DNA from: Alphaproteobacteria bacterium
GTDB taxonomy: Bacteria > Pseudomonadota > Alphaproteobacteria > MPNO01 > UBA2964
Assembly (NCBI GenBank): GCA_009377375.1
Contig: WHUE01000045.1
Span: forward strand, 1 to 32,744
Direction: 5' to 3'
Length of the DNA stretch: 32,744 bases
Shown here: one piece after another, positions 8,678-16,678 of the stretch
How the letters are laid out: the number at the start of each line of letters is the position of its first letter
Position numbering within the stretch: position 1 is the stretch's first letter
Made by a program: the position numbers and the translations under genes
Notes under the pieces: model-generated
Seen by the model: only the letters and a program-made list of their open reading frames with translations
Told to the model about the DNA's origin: nothing
The model's database searches: none

Positions 8678-8695
8678 GCCGGTACGCGAACCGGC
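8678..8695. repeat. Short inverted repeat upstream of the copper cluster
   Basis: GCCGGT-6-ACCGGC lies between the candidate promoter and the GTG start at 8716. It could be an operator or a leader hairpin. A chance origin cannot be excluded in DNA of this composition. Confidence 0.3.
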
Positions 8696-8715
8696 CCTGC
8701 CTGAAGGGATAACGC

Positions 8716-9096
8716 GTGAGCGCCGCAGCCACAAAGTCACGACCAGCCGCCGGAAGACGGCGGATTCTGCTGTCCGCCCTGGCGGTTCTGGCGCTTGCCT
8801 GTGCCCCTTTCACCTTCGATTTGAACAGCCACATGGCGCAGACCCACGCCCATGCGGCATCCGGGGCCCATGGCGACCACGGCGGCGGCACGCATGGGGG
8901 CGAGTCCGATCATACCCTGTCCCATTGCAGCGGCCATCTCTGCGCGCCCGCCTTCGTCGATGCGCCGCAGATGGTTGCCGCCGCCGCGGTTCTGACGGGG
9001 GCAACCGGGACATTTCCGCAGGACGATTCCCTGCTGCGCCCGCTCTATCTCGGGTCCGATCCGCCGGTCCCGCGACCGGGTCTCACCGAAGCCTAG
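8716..9096 (+). CDS. His-rich exported protein of the copper cluster
   Basis: 126 aa from a GTG start preceded by GAAGGGA. A basic N-terminus and one hydrophobic segment (~17-33) suggest a signal peptide or membrane anchor. A His-rich stretch follows (HMAQTHAHAASGAHGDHGG, ~39-57, then HTLSHCSGHLC at 66-76). The His cluster and the CxxxxC pair can plausibly bind Cu or another soft metal. It lies first in the cluster, 91 bases before the cupredoxin gene. The composition recalls small DUF2946-like proteins, but I cannot confirm membership. The role as a periplasmic copper binder is inferred from composition and context. Confidence 0.65.
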   Translation: MSAAATKSRPAAGRRRILLSALAVLALACAPFTFDLNSHMAQTHAHAASGAHGDHGGGTHGGESDHTLSHCSGHLCAPAFVDAPQMVAAAAVLTGATGTFPQDDSLLRPLYLGSDPPVPRPGLTEA

Positions 9097-9160
9097 ACGC
9101 GCCGCAATTGCGCCGGCGCGAAGCGGGCTTCATCGAAACTTCCTTGTCCGGAATTCCGAT

Positions 9161-9174
9161 TTCCCCGAGGGGAA
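9161..9174 (+). repeat. Hairpin abutting the cupredoxin ribosome site
   Basis: TTCCCC-GA-GGGGAA overlaps the start of the AAGGAGAG ribosome site at 9173-9180. It might modulate translation initiation of the cupredoxin gene. The two-base loop is tight, so the RNA stem would probably lose one pair. Confidence 0.3.
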
Positions 9175-9187
9175 GGAGAGACCGACC

Positions 9188-9742
9188 ATGAAAACCGCAC
9201 CAGGACTCCGTCATTTTCACCGCGCCGTCCTTTCGGCGTCCCTGACGCTCGCCCTCGCGGCCGGCGCGCAGGCGGCGGACAGCCACGGCCACGGGCACGC
9301 CCCCGACATCGGCAAGCCCGGCAGCGCGGCCGAAGCGAGCAGCACCGTGACGGTGACGATCACCGACAACCGCTTCGCGCCGGAGCGCATCGCGGTGAAG
9401 AAGGGCGAAACCGTGCGCTTCGCGCTGAAGAACGAGGGCAAGTTCGTGCACGAGTTCAACATCGGAACCGCGGCCATGCACGCCCGGCACCAGAAGGACA
9501 TGGCGATGATGGTCGAGCACGGGGTGCTCGAGGCCGACAAGGTCCATCGCGACAAGATGAAGATGGACATGGGCGGCGGACACAGGATGGACCACGACGA
9601 TCCCAACAGCGTGCTGCTGGAACCCGGCAAGTCCGCCGAGCTCGTCTGGACCTTCGCCACCGACGCCAGGCTCGAATTCGCCTGCAACATGCCCGGCCAC
9701 TACGAATCCGGGATGACCGGCGACATCATGATCGGCAAGTGA
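9188..9742 (+). CDS. Periplasmic cupredoxin-domain copper protein
   Basis: 184 aa. Signal peptide residues 1-29, likely cut after AQA. A His-rich linker (HGHGHA) precedes a plastocyanin-like fold. Type-1 copper ligands can be read as H88 (KFVHEFN), C166, H171 and M176 (ACNMPGHYESGM). An insertion between strands (about 97-137) is rich in Met and His (MAMMVEHG, MKMDMGGGHRMDHDD), which suits binding of extra Cu(I). It has an AAGGAGAG ribosome site. Together with copA and copB downstream, this resembles the small cupredoxins found in copper-resistance operons (CopI-like). Electron transfer or copper sequestration is inferred. Confidence 0.88.
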   Translation: MKTAPGLRHFHRAVLSASLTLALAAGAQAADSHGHGHAPDIGKPGSAAEASSTVTVTITDNRFAPERIAVKKGETVRFALKNEGKFVHEFNIGTAAMHARHQKDMAMMVEHGVLEADKVHRDKMKMDMGGGHRMDHDDPNSVLLEPGKSAELVWTFATDARLEFACNMPGHYESGMTGDIMIGK

Positions 9743-9751
9743 CGCGGCGAT

Positions 9752-9777
9752 GCGCGCTTCCCCCGCGGGGAGCGCGC
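9752..9777 (+). repeat. Intercistronic hairpin between cupredoxin gene and copA
   Basis: An 11-bp GC-rich stem with one bulged T (GCGCGCT(T)CCCC / GGGGAGCGCGC) and a CGC loop. It has no T-tract, so it is more likely an mRNA processing or stability element that sets different levels of the two products than a full terminator. Confidence 0.5.
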
Positions 9778-9805
9778 GTCCCGCAGCGCACATAGGAGAT
9801 TCCAG

Positions 9806-11476
9806 ATGGAACGAACCCTGAACTGGCTCGGACGGGTCGCGGCGGCCGCCGCCCTGTCCCTTTCCGCCGCCGCCGGCGCGGCGACCCATGACCTCGCCAT
9901 AGGCCGGATTCCGGTCAATTTATCGGGTGCGCCCGCCACCGCCATCGGCGTCAACGGCACGGTTCCCGGCCCGGTCCTGCGCTTCCAGGAGGGCGAGGAG
10001 CTTGTCATCAACGTCACCAACACGCTCGACGAGGACACGTCGATTCACTGGCACGGGATGATCCTGCCGTTCCGGCAGGACGGCGTGCCGGGAATCAGCT
10101 TCGACGGGATCAAGCCGGGGGCGACGCATACCTACCGCTTCCCGGCGCAGCAGAGCGGCACCTACTGGTACCACAGCCATTCGGGGCTGCAGGAGCAGGC
10201 GGGCGTCTACGGCGCCATCGTGATCGAGCCGAAGGCGCGCGAGCCGTTCCGGTTCGACCGCGAACACGTGGTGATCCTGTCCGACTGGCAGGACACATCG
10301 CCGCAGCGAATCCTCGCCAACCTCAAGAAACAGTCGGACTACTACAACTACAGCCAGCGCACGGTCGGCGATTTCTTCTCCGACATCGCCGCAAAGGGGC
10401 TGGCGGCGACGCTGGAAGACCGGAAGATGTGGGGCGAGATGCGGATGACGCCGACCGACATCGCCGACGTCTCCGGCTACACGTTCCTCGTCAACGGCAG
10501 CAACCCGGACCAGAACTGGACCGGACTGTTCGCGCCGGGCGAGCGGGTCCGGCTGCGCTTCGTCAATGCCTCCGCCATGACCTATTTCGACGTCCGCATT
10601 CCCGGCCTGCGGATGACCGTGGTGCAGGCGGACGGCAACAACGTCCAGCCTGTCACGGTGGACGAGTTCCGCATGGCCGTCGCGGAGACCTACGACGTCA
10701 TCGTCCGGCCGATGGAGGACCGGGCCTATACCCTGGTCGCCGAACCGATGGCCCGCACCGGCATGGCCCGCGCCACGCTGGCGCCGCGCACCGGCATGAG
10801 CGCGGCGGTTCCCGCGCCGCGCGAACGGCCGTTGCTCAGCATGTCGGACATGGGCATGGCGCATGAGGGGATGGACCACGGCGCGATGCAGGGGACGGAT
10901 CACGGCGCCGCGCATGGCGGCGGCCACGGGGCGATGCCGGGCATGGATCACGGCGCCGCGGGCGGGGCCAAACCCGACCCGTTCTACGCACCGGGGAGCG
11001 GTCTGCTGCCCAGGGCGGCGGACGGCGGCAAATTCCTGTCCTACGCCGACCTGAAGGCGCAGACGCCGCTCTACCCGCAACGCGAGCCGACGCGCGAGAT
11101 CGAGCTGCGGCTGACCGGCAACATGGAACGGTATTTCTGGTCCATCAACGACAGGAAATATTCCGAGGCCGAGCCGATCCGCCTGAAATACGGCGAACGG
11201 GTGCGCTTCAAGTTCGTCAACGAGACGATGATGGCGCATCCGATGCATCTGCACGGGATGTGGACGATCCTCGACAACGGGTCGGGCAGGTGGAACCCGG
11301 CGAAGCACACCGTCAGCATCGCGCCGGGCGCCACGGTCTACACCGAAACCGAGGTCGATGCGCCGGGCGAGTGGGCCTTCCACTGCCACCTGATGTACCA
11401 CATGGCCACGGGCATGTTCCGCAAGGTGATCGTCGAGGGCGCGCCGCAGGCCGCCCGGCTCGGACAGGGAGGCTGA
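9806..11476 (+). CDS. copA: Copper resistance multicopper oxidase CopA
   Basis: 556 aa. An N-terminal hydrophobic signal (~8-26, ending GAA) has no clear twin-Arg motif. Three cupredoxin domains carry the four copper-ligand motifs: HWHG (81-84), HSHSG (123-127), HPMHLHG (478-484) and HCHLMYHMATGM (526-537, with C527, H532 and M537 as type-1 ligands). Between domains 2 and 3 a Met/His-rich segment (DNA about 10838-10965) repeats MDHGAM-like units and would bind Cu(I) before oxidation, as in the Pseudomonas CopA/PcoA family. This is the resistance oxidase, not the P-type ATPase also called CopA. AGGAG ribosome site; copB follows after 4 bases. Confidence 0.95.
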   Translation: MERTLNWLGRVAAAAALSLSAAAGAATHDLAIGRIPVNLSGAPATAIGVNGTVPGPVLRFQEGEELVINVTNTLDEDTSIHWHGMILPFRQDGVPGISFDGIKPGATHTYRFPAQQSGTYWYHSHSGLQEQAGVYGAIVIEPKAREPFRFDREHVVILSDWQDTSPQRILANLKKQSDYYNYSQRTVGDFFSDIAAKGLAATLEDRKMWGEMRMTPTDIADVSGYTFLVNGSNPDQNWTGLFAPGERVRLRFVNASAMTYFDVRIPGLRMTVVQADGNNVQPVTVDEFRMAVAETYDVIVRPMEDRAYTLVAEPMARTGMARATLAPRTGMSAAVPAPRERPLLSMSDMGMAHEGMDHGAMQGTDHGAAHGGGHGAMPGMDHGAAGGAKPDPFYAPGSGLLPRAADGGKFLSYADLKAQTPLYPQREPTREIELRLTGNMERYFWSINDRKYSEAEPIRLKYGERVRFKFVNETMMAHPMHLHGMWTILDNGSGRWNPAKHTVSIAPGATVYTETEVDAPGEWAFHCHLMYHMATGMFRKVIVEGAPQAARLGQGG

Positions 11477-11480
11477 AGCC

Positions 11481-12212
11481 ATGCGCAGCTTCGACCCGAC
11501 CCCCTTCGTCCTGCCCCTGTTCGGGGCGCTGGCGCTGACCGTCCTTGCCGGCGGCGCGCGCGCCGAGATGATGGACGATCATCTGTTCACCCTCGTCGCG
11601 CTCGATCGGCTCGAATACCGCGCCCGGAACGGCAACGACCTGCTGGCGTGGGAGGGCCAGGGGAAGATCGGAACGGATTATCACAAGCTCGCCCTGAAAT
11701 CGGAGGGCGAATACGAGCGCAGGGCCGACCGGTTCGAGAAGGCGGAGGTCCGGCTTCTCTACCAGCGCCTGATATCGGACTTCTTCGACGTGCAGGCGGG
11801 CGTCCGCTATGACTTCGAACCCGACCCGTCCCGCGTCTACGGTGTCGTCGGGCTGGCCGGGCTCGCGCCGCAATGGTTCGAAACCGATGCCAATCTCTTT
11901 GTCAGCGATCGCGGCGACGTTTCGGCGCGGCTGGAGGCGGAGTACGACGTGCTCATCACGCAACGCCTCGTGCTGCAGCCCTCCGCGGAGCTCAACCTGG
12001 GTTTGTCGAACGATCGGCCGACCGGCATGGGCTCGGGCGTGCGGAATGTGGAGTTCGGGCTGCGCCTGCGCTACGAGATCGTCCGCGAGTTCGCGCCCTA
12101 TATCGGCGTCCACTGGGAGCGCAAGCTCGGCAGGACCGCCGACATCGCGAGTGAGGAGGGCGAGGACGACAGCGTGGTTTCCCTTGTCGCCGGGGTCCGG
12201 GTGTTCTTCTGA
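11481..12212 (+). CDS. copB: Copper resistance outer-membrane protein CopB
   Basis: 243 aa with a signal peptide (~1-28, ending ARA). The mature part starts with MMDDHLFTLVALDRLEYR and consists of alternating amphipathic strands ending in VRVFF, as expected for a beta-barrel in the outer membrane. The segment order (WEGQGKIGTDYHKLALKSEGEY, LLYQRLISDFFDVQAGVRYD, AEYDVLITQRLVLQPSAELN) is the CopB/PcoB family pattern. It lacks the long Met-rich N-terminal region of Pseudomonas CopB. GGGAGG ribosome site and 4-base spacing to copA indicate translational coupling. CopB acts with CopA to reduce copper entry or store copper. Confidence 0.93.
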   Translation: MRSFDPTPFVLPLFGALALTVLAGGARAEMMDDHLFTLVALDRLEYRARNGNDLLAWEGQGKIGTDYHKLALKSEGEYERRADRFEKAEVRLLYQRLISDFFDVQAGVRYDFEPDPSRVYGVVGLAGLAPQWFETDANLFVSDRGDVSARLEAEYDVLITQRLVLQPSAELNLGLSNDRPTGMGSGVRNVEFGLRLRYEIVREFAPYIGVHWERKLGRTADIASEEGEDDSVVSLVAGVRVFF

Positions 12213-12241
12213 CACAGCACGCCCGCCGGCGGAACCCTCGG

Positions 12242-12270
12242 TTGGGCTGCGCCGGCGGATCGGCTATCAT
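12242..12270 (+). promoter_or_regulatory. Candidate sigma-70 promoter of the flavin reductase gene
   Basis: TTGGGC, 17 bases, TATCAT. The -10 is 5 of 6 to consensus. The position, 30 bases before the ATG at 12300, is suitable. It suggests the downstream genes are not simply part of the copper operon. Confidence 0.45.
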
Positions 12271-12299
12271 CGGCGAAACCCACGGCTGCGAGACTTGCG

Positions 12300-12956
12300 A
12301 TGTTCTACCTTGCCGAGAAGAACGATCACGGCCTGCCCTACAACCCGATCAAGGCGCTGGCCGCGCCGCGGCCCATCGGCTGGATTTCCACCGTCAGCCC
12401 GGAGGGCGTCGGCAACCTGGCGCCGTTCAGCTTCTTCAACGCGCTCTGCTACAACCCGCCCTTCATCATGATCTCGGCCGGCTCGCGCGAGGACGGCGCG
12501 CGCAAGGACACCGTGCGCAACGCCGAGGAGACCGGCGAGCTGGTGTTCAACATGGCGACCTGGGATACCCGCAACCAGATGAGCGACACCAGCTGGATCG
12601 AGGATTCGGCGGTGGACGAGCTGGCCGCGGTAGGGCTGACCCCTGCGCCGTCGAAGCTGGTGCGCCCCGTGCGGGTGGCCGAATCGCCGGTGCATATGGA
12701 ATGCCTCTACCACCAGACCGTGATCCTGCCGGGCTACGAGCCGCAATCGGTGCACCACATGATCATCGCCAAGGTGGTCGGCGTGCACATCGCCGACGAG
12801 ATGATCGCCGACGGCAAGGTCGACCTGCTGAAGATCAGGCCGATCGCGCGGCTGGGCTACATGGACTACACCGTGCTGGAAGACACCTTCATGATGAAGA
12901 AGCACACGGTGGAGGAACGCTACACCCCCAAACCGGGCACCCAGGCCGCCGAGTAG
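12300..12956 (+). CDS. Flavin reductase-like (FMN-binding split barrel) protein
   Basis: 218 aa. The pattern [47 protein letters not shown] (residues 13-60) is the FMN-binding split-barrel signature of the flavin reductase/DIM6 family. The segment [17 protein letters not shown] and the later [13 protein letters not shown] support this. Such proteins bind FMN and either supply reduced flavin to an oxygenase or act as oxidoreductases. No partner oxygenase is adjacent, so the reaction is unknown. The ribosome site is weak. Confidence 0.85.
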   Translation: MFYLAEKNDHGLPYNPIKALAAPRPIGWISTVSPEGVGNLAPFSFFNALCYNPPFIMISAGSREDGARKDTVRNAEETGELVFNMATWDTRNQMSDTSWIEDSAVDELAAVGLTPAPSKLVRPVRVAESPVHMECLYHQTVILPGYEPQSVHHMIIAKVVGVHIADEMIADGKVDLLKIRPIARLGYMDYTVLEDTFMMKKHTVEERYTPKPGTQAAE

Positions 12957-13002
12957 GCCGCAACCGCCCGCCATTCACACGCAATCGGAAAAGGAGACAT
13001 TC

Positions 13003-13323
13003 ATGGCCGATCAGGTCCAGGCATCGCATATCCTGCTGATGTACGAAGGCTCGGCGCGGTCCACCGCGACGCGCAGCAAAAACGAGGCGGCGGCCGAGAT
13101 CGCGGCGCTGAAGGACCGCATCGCCGCCGGCGAGGATTTCGCCGCCCTCGCCCGGGACGTCTCCGACTGCCCGTCGGGCGCGCAGGGCGGCGATCTGGGC
13201 TCGTTCGGGCGCGGCCAGATGGTGCCGGAGTTCGAGACCGCCACCTTCGCCATGGAGGTCGGCGAGACCAGCGACATCGTCGAAACCGATTTCGGCTACC
13301 ACCTGATCCAGCGCACAGGATGA
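13003..13323 (+). CDS. Parvulin-type peptidyl-prolyl isomerase
   Basis: 106 aa, a single PpiC-type domain with no signal peptide, so probably cytoplasmic. Parvulin motifs are [10 protein letters not shown] (7-16), [34 protein letters not shown], and the C-terminal [12 protein letters not shown], with the two active-site-type histidines at the ends (H9 and the GYH). AAAAGGAGA ribosome site. It catalyses Pro cis/trans isomerisation in protein folding. It may be expressed with the SprA-like gene 22 bases downstream. Confidence 0.92.
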   Translation: MADQVQASHILLMYEGSARSTATRSKNEAAAEIAALKDRIAAGEDFAALARDVSDCPSGAQGGDLGSFGRGQMVPEFETATFAMEVGETSDIVETDFGYHLIQRTG

Positions 13324-13345
13324 GCTAGCGGAAGGCGCGCCCGCC

Positions 13346-14185
13346 GTGCCTGTACTCGGGGCTGGCTTCGCAGCGGCGATGATCGCCGCCGTATTTCTCT
13401 GCGCGCCCGGCGCCGCGCAGGAGCCGGATTCGGCCGCCCCTCCCGCCGCCGATGCGCCGCCTGCGGCCGGGACCGAGGCGCCGGACAAGGCGAGACCGGG
13501 CCTGCCGGGGGCGCCGGGGCGCATCGGACGCGTGCGGCGCGATGACGGCGGCCGGCTGGTGCCGGACGGCCCTTCGCCGCCGACCGGGGACGGCGCGGTG
13601 GGCAGCGGCTATCCGGCGCCGCCCCCGGCCGTCGGCGGCGTGCCGATGAATCGGTCGACCCGGCCCGGCACGCTCCGGCCGCCCGCCTTCTACGATCCGC
13701 GCGCGCTGGAGCAGGCGCGCGACCAGGCGGAGCACGAGATTCGCGCCCGGCGGCGCCAGATGGAGATCGATATCGTGCTGCGCGAGGAAAAACAGGCCAA
13801 GGCGGACGGCGCCGCTGTCGACGAACGCGGATTGACGGCGCGCGAGGCAGCGCTGATCGCCGAGCTGGGGCGCATGGACCGCGACGTGCGCGATCACGAG
13901 ATGGCGCATTACTTCGCGGCCCAGCCGCACAGCGCCTTTCCGGAATACTGGTACGTGTCGGGGCCGCTGAGCCGGCGCTACGCGGTCAGCGGAATCACGC
14001 GATTCGACGCGAGCGAGGTCGAGGGCGACATCGCCGCATCCCTCCGGAAGCTCCAGAAGCTGCGGCAGGCGGCGCTGGCCCCGCGCGCACCCTCGGACGA
14101 GGACCGGCGCGTCGCCGGGGCGATAGACAGGCTCATCGAATCGCTGCGAAGCCGGCCTGAACCGGCAGCGGGACGACGGCGCTGA
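13346..14185 (+). CDS. SprA-related putative metalloprotease, exported
   Basis: 279 aa from a GTG start with GGAAGG upstream. N-terminal signal-like segment (~4-24, ending GAAQ), then a Pro/Ala/Gly-rich linker to about residue 115, a charged helix (EQARDQAEHEIRARRRQMEI), and a C-terminal domain with DRDVRDHEMAHYFAA. HEMAH (H184-H188) fits the HExxH zinc motif, and YAVSGITRFDASEVEGDIAASLRK fits the SprA-related family (known as putative metalloprotease CJM1_0395 family). It is shorter in the linker than many members. The substrate and any activity are unproven. Confidence 0.8.
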   Translation: MPVLGAGFAAAMIAAVFLCAPGAAQEPDSAAPPAADAPPAAGTEAPDKARPGLPGAPGRIGRVRRDDGGRLVPDGPSPPTGDGAVGSGYPAPPPAVGGVPMNRSTRPGTLRPPAFYDPRALEQARDQAEHEIRARRRQMEIDIVLREEKQAKADGAAVDERGLTAREAALIAELGRMDRDVRDHEMAHYFAAQPHSAFPEYWYVSGPLSRRYAVSGITRFDASEVEGDIAASLRKLQKLRQAALAPRAPSDEDRRVAGAIDRLIESLRSRPEPAAGRRR

Positions 14186-14202
14186 GAGGGGCCGGAGCGA
14201 CG

Positions 14203-14547
14203 TCAGGCGGCGACGGGGCCGGCCTGGACCTCCTCGAATTCCCTGCTCGCCGAATCGATGTTGCGGCGAGCCGCATCGCGCACCGCATCCGGGTCCAGCA
14301 GGGCCCAGTTGCAGATGCGCCGAAAATCGACGCTGTCCGACAACAGCCAGTCGCGGGCTTCCTCGCGATGCATGCGAGTTTCCCGCGATTCGGGGCTGTT
14401 TCGCCGCGCAATCGCTTCCGGGTCTCCGAGATGAGACAGCCCGGCCACGGCATCGTTCATGGCGCGCGCAATCACAGCCCGGAAGAGGGTTACCTCCCCC
14501 GAGATCGCAGCGATGTTGGACATCTCCCTGAATCTTGGATCGAACAT
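14203..14547 (-). CDS. Small protein of unknown function, low-GC
   Basis: About 114 aa from the ATG at 14547; a TTG at 14568 and an ATG at 14523 are also possible, and no start has a convincing ribosome site. The visible sequence has an acidic/basic helical pattern ending REEARDWLLSDSVDFRRICNWALLDPDAVRDAARRN, reminiscent of short proteins often found in rhizobial phage-like regions, but I cannot name the family. No membrane segment. GC (52-60% in parts) is below that of neighbouring genes, which supports an acquired gene. It is convergent with the SprA-like gene, 17 bases away. Confidence 0.5.
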   Translation of the reverse strand: MFDPRFREMSNIAAISGEVTLFRAVIARAMNDAVAGLSHLGDPEAIARRNSPESRETRMHREEARDWLLSDSVDFRRICNWALLDPDAVRDAARRNIDSASREFEEVQAGPVAA

Positions 14548-14590
14548 TTCCTGTTCCACGATGTGCAAGATGGCCGGAACCGGCCGGGAC

Positions 14591-14605
14591 GCCCGTTAAA
14601 CGGGC
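14591..14605. repeat. GCCCGTT/AACGGGC dyad
   Basis: GCCCGTT-A-AACGGGC is a perfect 7-bp inverted repeat with a one-base centre, followed by the AT-rich TTATGTAAGG. The short centre suggests a repressor-type operator rather than an RNA hairpin. Confidence 0.35.
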
Positions 14606-14674
14606 TTATGTAAGGATTACTGACATTTTGCAGATCGCGCCCATACGAGTCCAGAATTATTGCAGCGGGGGAGT

Positions 14675-14695
14675 CGGTTTTGCGCTGCAAAACCG
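14675..14695. repeat. 9-bp perfect hairpin in plsY upstream gap
   Basis: CGGTTTTGC-GCT-GCAAAACCG forms a 9-bp stem with a 3-base loop. It is unusual in being AT-containing in a GC-rich genome, so it is less likely than the other hairpins to arise from base composition. It could be a terminator-like structure or an operator. Confidence 0.45.
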
Positions 14696-14730
14696 CCATT
14701 TGCGGACGCTTCGAGGACGGCGCGGCCCTG

Positions 14731-14760
14731 TTGTACCCGTCACGCGCCGCGTCCTATAAA
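14731..14760 (+). promoter_or_regulatory. Candidate promoter of plsY
   Basis: TTGTAC, 18 bases, TATAAA. The -10 is 5 of 6 to consensus, the -35 weaker. It lies 88 bases upstream of the plsY ATG and would serve plsY-dprA. Confidence 0.45.
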
Positions 14761-14848
14761 GGTCGCGACAAACACCGCCGGGATCCTTTCTGCCGGGCGG
14801 TGGGACAATGCTTGCGCCGGGAACGTCCGGGGCAAGGGGGGACGCCGA

Positions 14849-15460
14849 ATGATCGACCCGATAAGCTGGGAATTCGCCTGGCCGTATATCCTTGCCGCGT
14901 TCGCCGGCGGCTATCTGTTCGGCTCCGTGCCGTGGGGGCTGCTGCTGTCGAAATACGGCGGCGCGGGCGATATCCGCAGGGTGGGCTCGGGCAATATCGG
15001 CGCCACCAACGTGCTGCGCACCGGGCACAAGGGGCTGGCCGTCGCCACCCTGCTGCTCGACGTCGCCAAGGGCGCCGCCGCGGTGCTGATCGGCGGCCTC
15101 TACGGCCCCGATACGGCCGTGATCGCGGGGGCCGGGGCGTTCGTCGGCCATGTGTTTCCGGTCTGGCTGCGTTTCGACGGCGGCAAGGGCGTCGCCACGG
15201 CGCTGGGAATTCTGTTCGCGCTGTCCTGGACCGCGGCGCTGGGCGTGCTGGCGCTGTTCGCCGCGGCGGTGGCCGTGACGCGCTATGTCTCGGTCGGCTC
15301 CCTCCTCGGCTCCGCCGCCGCGCCGGTGCTGTGCTACTGGCTCGCCACGCCGCAGAAGGCCGAGCTGATGCTCGCGCTCGGCGTGCTGATATGGCTGCGC
15401 CATGCCGGCAATATCCGCCGCCTGGTCAAGGGCGAGGAATCGCGGATCGGCGCGAAATGA
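14849..15460 (+). CDS. plsY: Glycerol-3-phosphate acyltransferase PlsY
   Basis: 203 aa, typical size. PlsY moves an acyl group from acyl-phosphate to glycerol-3-phosphate, the first step of phospholipid synthesis, in the inner membrane. Family motifs are seen: GYLFGSVPWGLLLSK, GSGNIGATNVLRT (phosphate binding) and FDGGKGVATALG, embedded in five or more membrane segments, with IWLRHAGNIRRLVKGEE near the C-terminus. The ATG at 14849 has AAGGGGGG upstream; in-frame extensions are antisense-like. The stop overlaps the dprA start (ATGA). Confidence 0.96.
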   Translation: MIDPISWEFAWPYILAAFAGGYLFGSVPWGLLLSKYGGAGDIRRVGSGNIGATNVLRTGHKGLAVATLLLDVAKGAAAVLIGGLYGPDTAVIAGAGAFVGHVFPVWLRFDGGKGVATALGILFALSWTAALGVLALFAAAVAVTRYVSVGSLLGSAAAPVLCYWLATPQKAELMLALGVLIWLRHAGNIRRLVKGEESRIGAK

Positions 15461-16581
15461 GCGGGGCGCGGCGGCTGCTGGGCGAGTCGGAGCGGCTCGA
15501 CTGGCTGCGCCTGATTCGCAGCGAGAATATCGGTCCGGTCACCTTCTTTGCCCTGCTGCGCCATTTCGGCTCCGTCGCCGCGGCGCTGGACGCCGCCCCC
15601 GAGCTGTCCCGCCGGGGCGGCCGCAAGCGCGCGATCCGAGTCGCCCCTGCCGCCGATGCGGCACGGGAGGCGGCGGCGCTGGCCGGCGCGGGCGGCACCC
15701 TGATCGCGGCCTGCGAACCGGCTTACCCGGTAGCCCTCGCCGCCATCGCCGACCCGCCGCCGGTGATTCAGGTTCTCGGCGATCCGGCGCTGCTGGGCCG
15801 GCGCGCCGTCGCCGTCGTCGGCGCGCGCAACGCCTCGGCCGCCGGACGGCGCCTGGCGCGCGACCTGGCGTCCGGGCTGGGCGCGGCGGGGCTGGTCGTG
15901 GTGTCGGGGATGGCGCGCGGAATCGACGCCGCCGCGCACGAGGCGGCGCTGGAAACCGGCAGCGTCGCCGCCGTCGCCGGCGGTGTCGACGCGATCTATC
16001 CCAAGGAAAACACGGCGCTGTACGGCCAGCTCGCCGCAAGCGGCGCGGTGATGTCCGAGCAGCCCTTCGGCACCCAGCCGACGGCCCGCCATTTTCCGCC
16101 CCGCAACCGGCTGATCTCGGGCCTGTCGCTGGGGGTCGTGGTGGTCGAGGCGGCACCGCGCTCCGGGTCGCTGATCACCGCGCGCATGGCGCTTGAACAG
16201 GGGCGGGAGGTGTTTGCGGTGCCGGGCTCGCCGCTGGACCCGCGCTATCGCGGCACCAACGGCCTCATCCGCGAGGGCGCGGTGCTGACCGAATCCGCCG
16301 CCGACGTGATCGAGAACCTGGGCGGCGCGCTGCGCCCCCCGCTCGGCGAGACGCCGGGCGGGGACATTGCCGGCCAACCGCCCGGAAAGGCGGACGAATC
16401 GGCGCTTGCCGAAGCCCGCGCGCGGCTGCTCGAGATGCTCGGGCCGGTGCCGGTAACGGTTGACGAACTGCTTCGCGAGTGCCAATTGTCACCTCCCGCC
16501 GCCATGACCGTGCTGCTCGAGCTGGAGTTGGCGGAGCGGCTGGAGCGTCACCCGGGAAACCGGGTATCGCTGATTTCGTAA
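15457..16581 (+). CDS. dprA: DNA-processing protein DprA
   Basis: 374 aa. DprA binds incoming single-stranded DNA and loads RecA in natural transformation. The Rossmann-like core is clear: VAVVGARNASAAGRRLARDLA, VVSGMARGIDAAAHEAAL, FPPRNRLISGLSLGVVVVEA and SGSLITARMALEQGREVFAVPG. A short helical N-terminal domain (1-~65) and a C-terminal winged-helix-like domain (PVTVDELLRECQL) flank it. It begins inside the plsY stop (ATGA overlap of 4 bases), so translation is coupled. topA follows after 97 bases. Presence of DprA alone does not prove competence. Confidence 0.96.
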   Translation: MSGARRLLGESERLDWLRLIRSENIGPVTFFALLRHFGSVAAALDAAPELSRRGGRKRAIRVAPAADAAREAAALAGAGGTLIAACEPAYPVALAAIADPPPVIQVLGDPALLGRRAVAVVGARNASAAGRRLARDLASGLGAAGLVVVSGMARGIDAAAHEAALETGSVAAVAGGVDAIYPKENTALYGQLAASGAVMSEQPFGTQPTARHFPPRNRLISGLSLGVVVVEAAPRSGSLITARMALEQGREVFAVPGSPLDPRYRGTNGLIREGAVLTESAADVIENLGGALRPPLGETPGGDIAGQPPGKADESALAEARARLLEMLGPVPVTVDELLRECQLSPPAAMTVLLELELAERLERHPGNRVSLIS

Positions 16582-16678
16582 CCTTGCCGAAACCTTCACA
16601 ACCGTAGCCTGCCGCCGCGCGGCCTGCGGAGGGAAGGAAGCGCACCGCGCCCACAGGACACGAAGAGCACTGCGCATC

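Larger units (their letters stand above)
14548..14848. other. 301-bp gap upstream of plsY
   Basis: No convincing gene. It is AT-richer than its surroundings over 14591-14700 and holds two strong dyads (14591-14605 and 14675-14695) and a candidate promoter before plsY (14731-14760). A weak CTGACA-N17-ATACGA element occurs at 14620-14648. Confidence 0.5.

Noticed and set aside
14552..14567. A TGTTCCACG half match to parS
   Set aside because: Only the first half matches; the other half is unlike the dyad, and it lies at the start of a possible gene.
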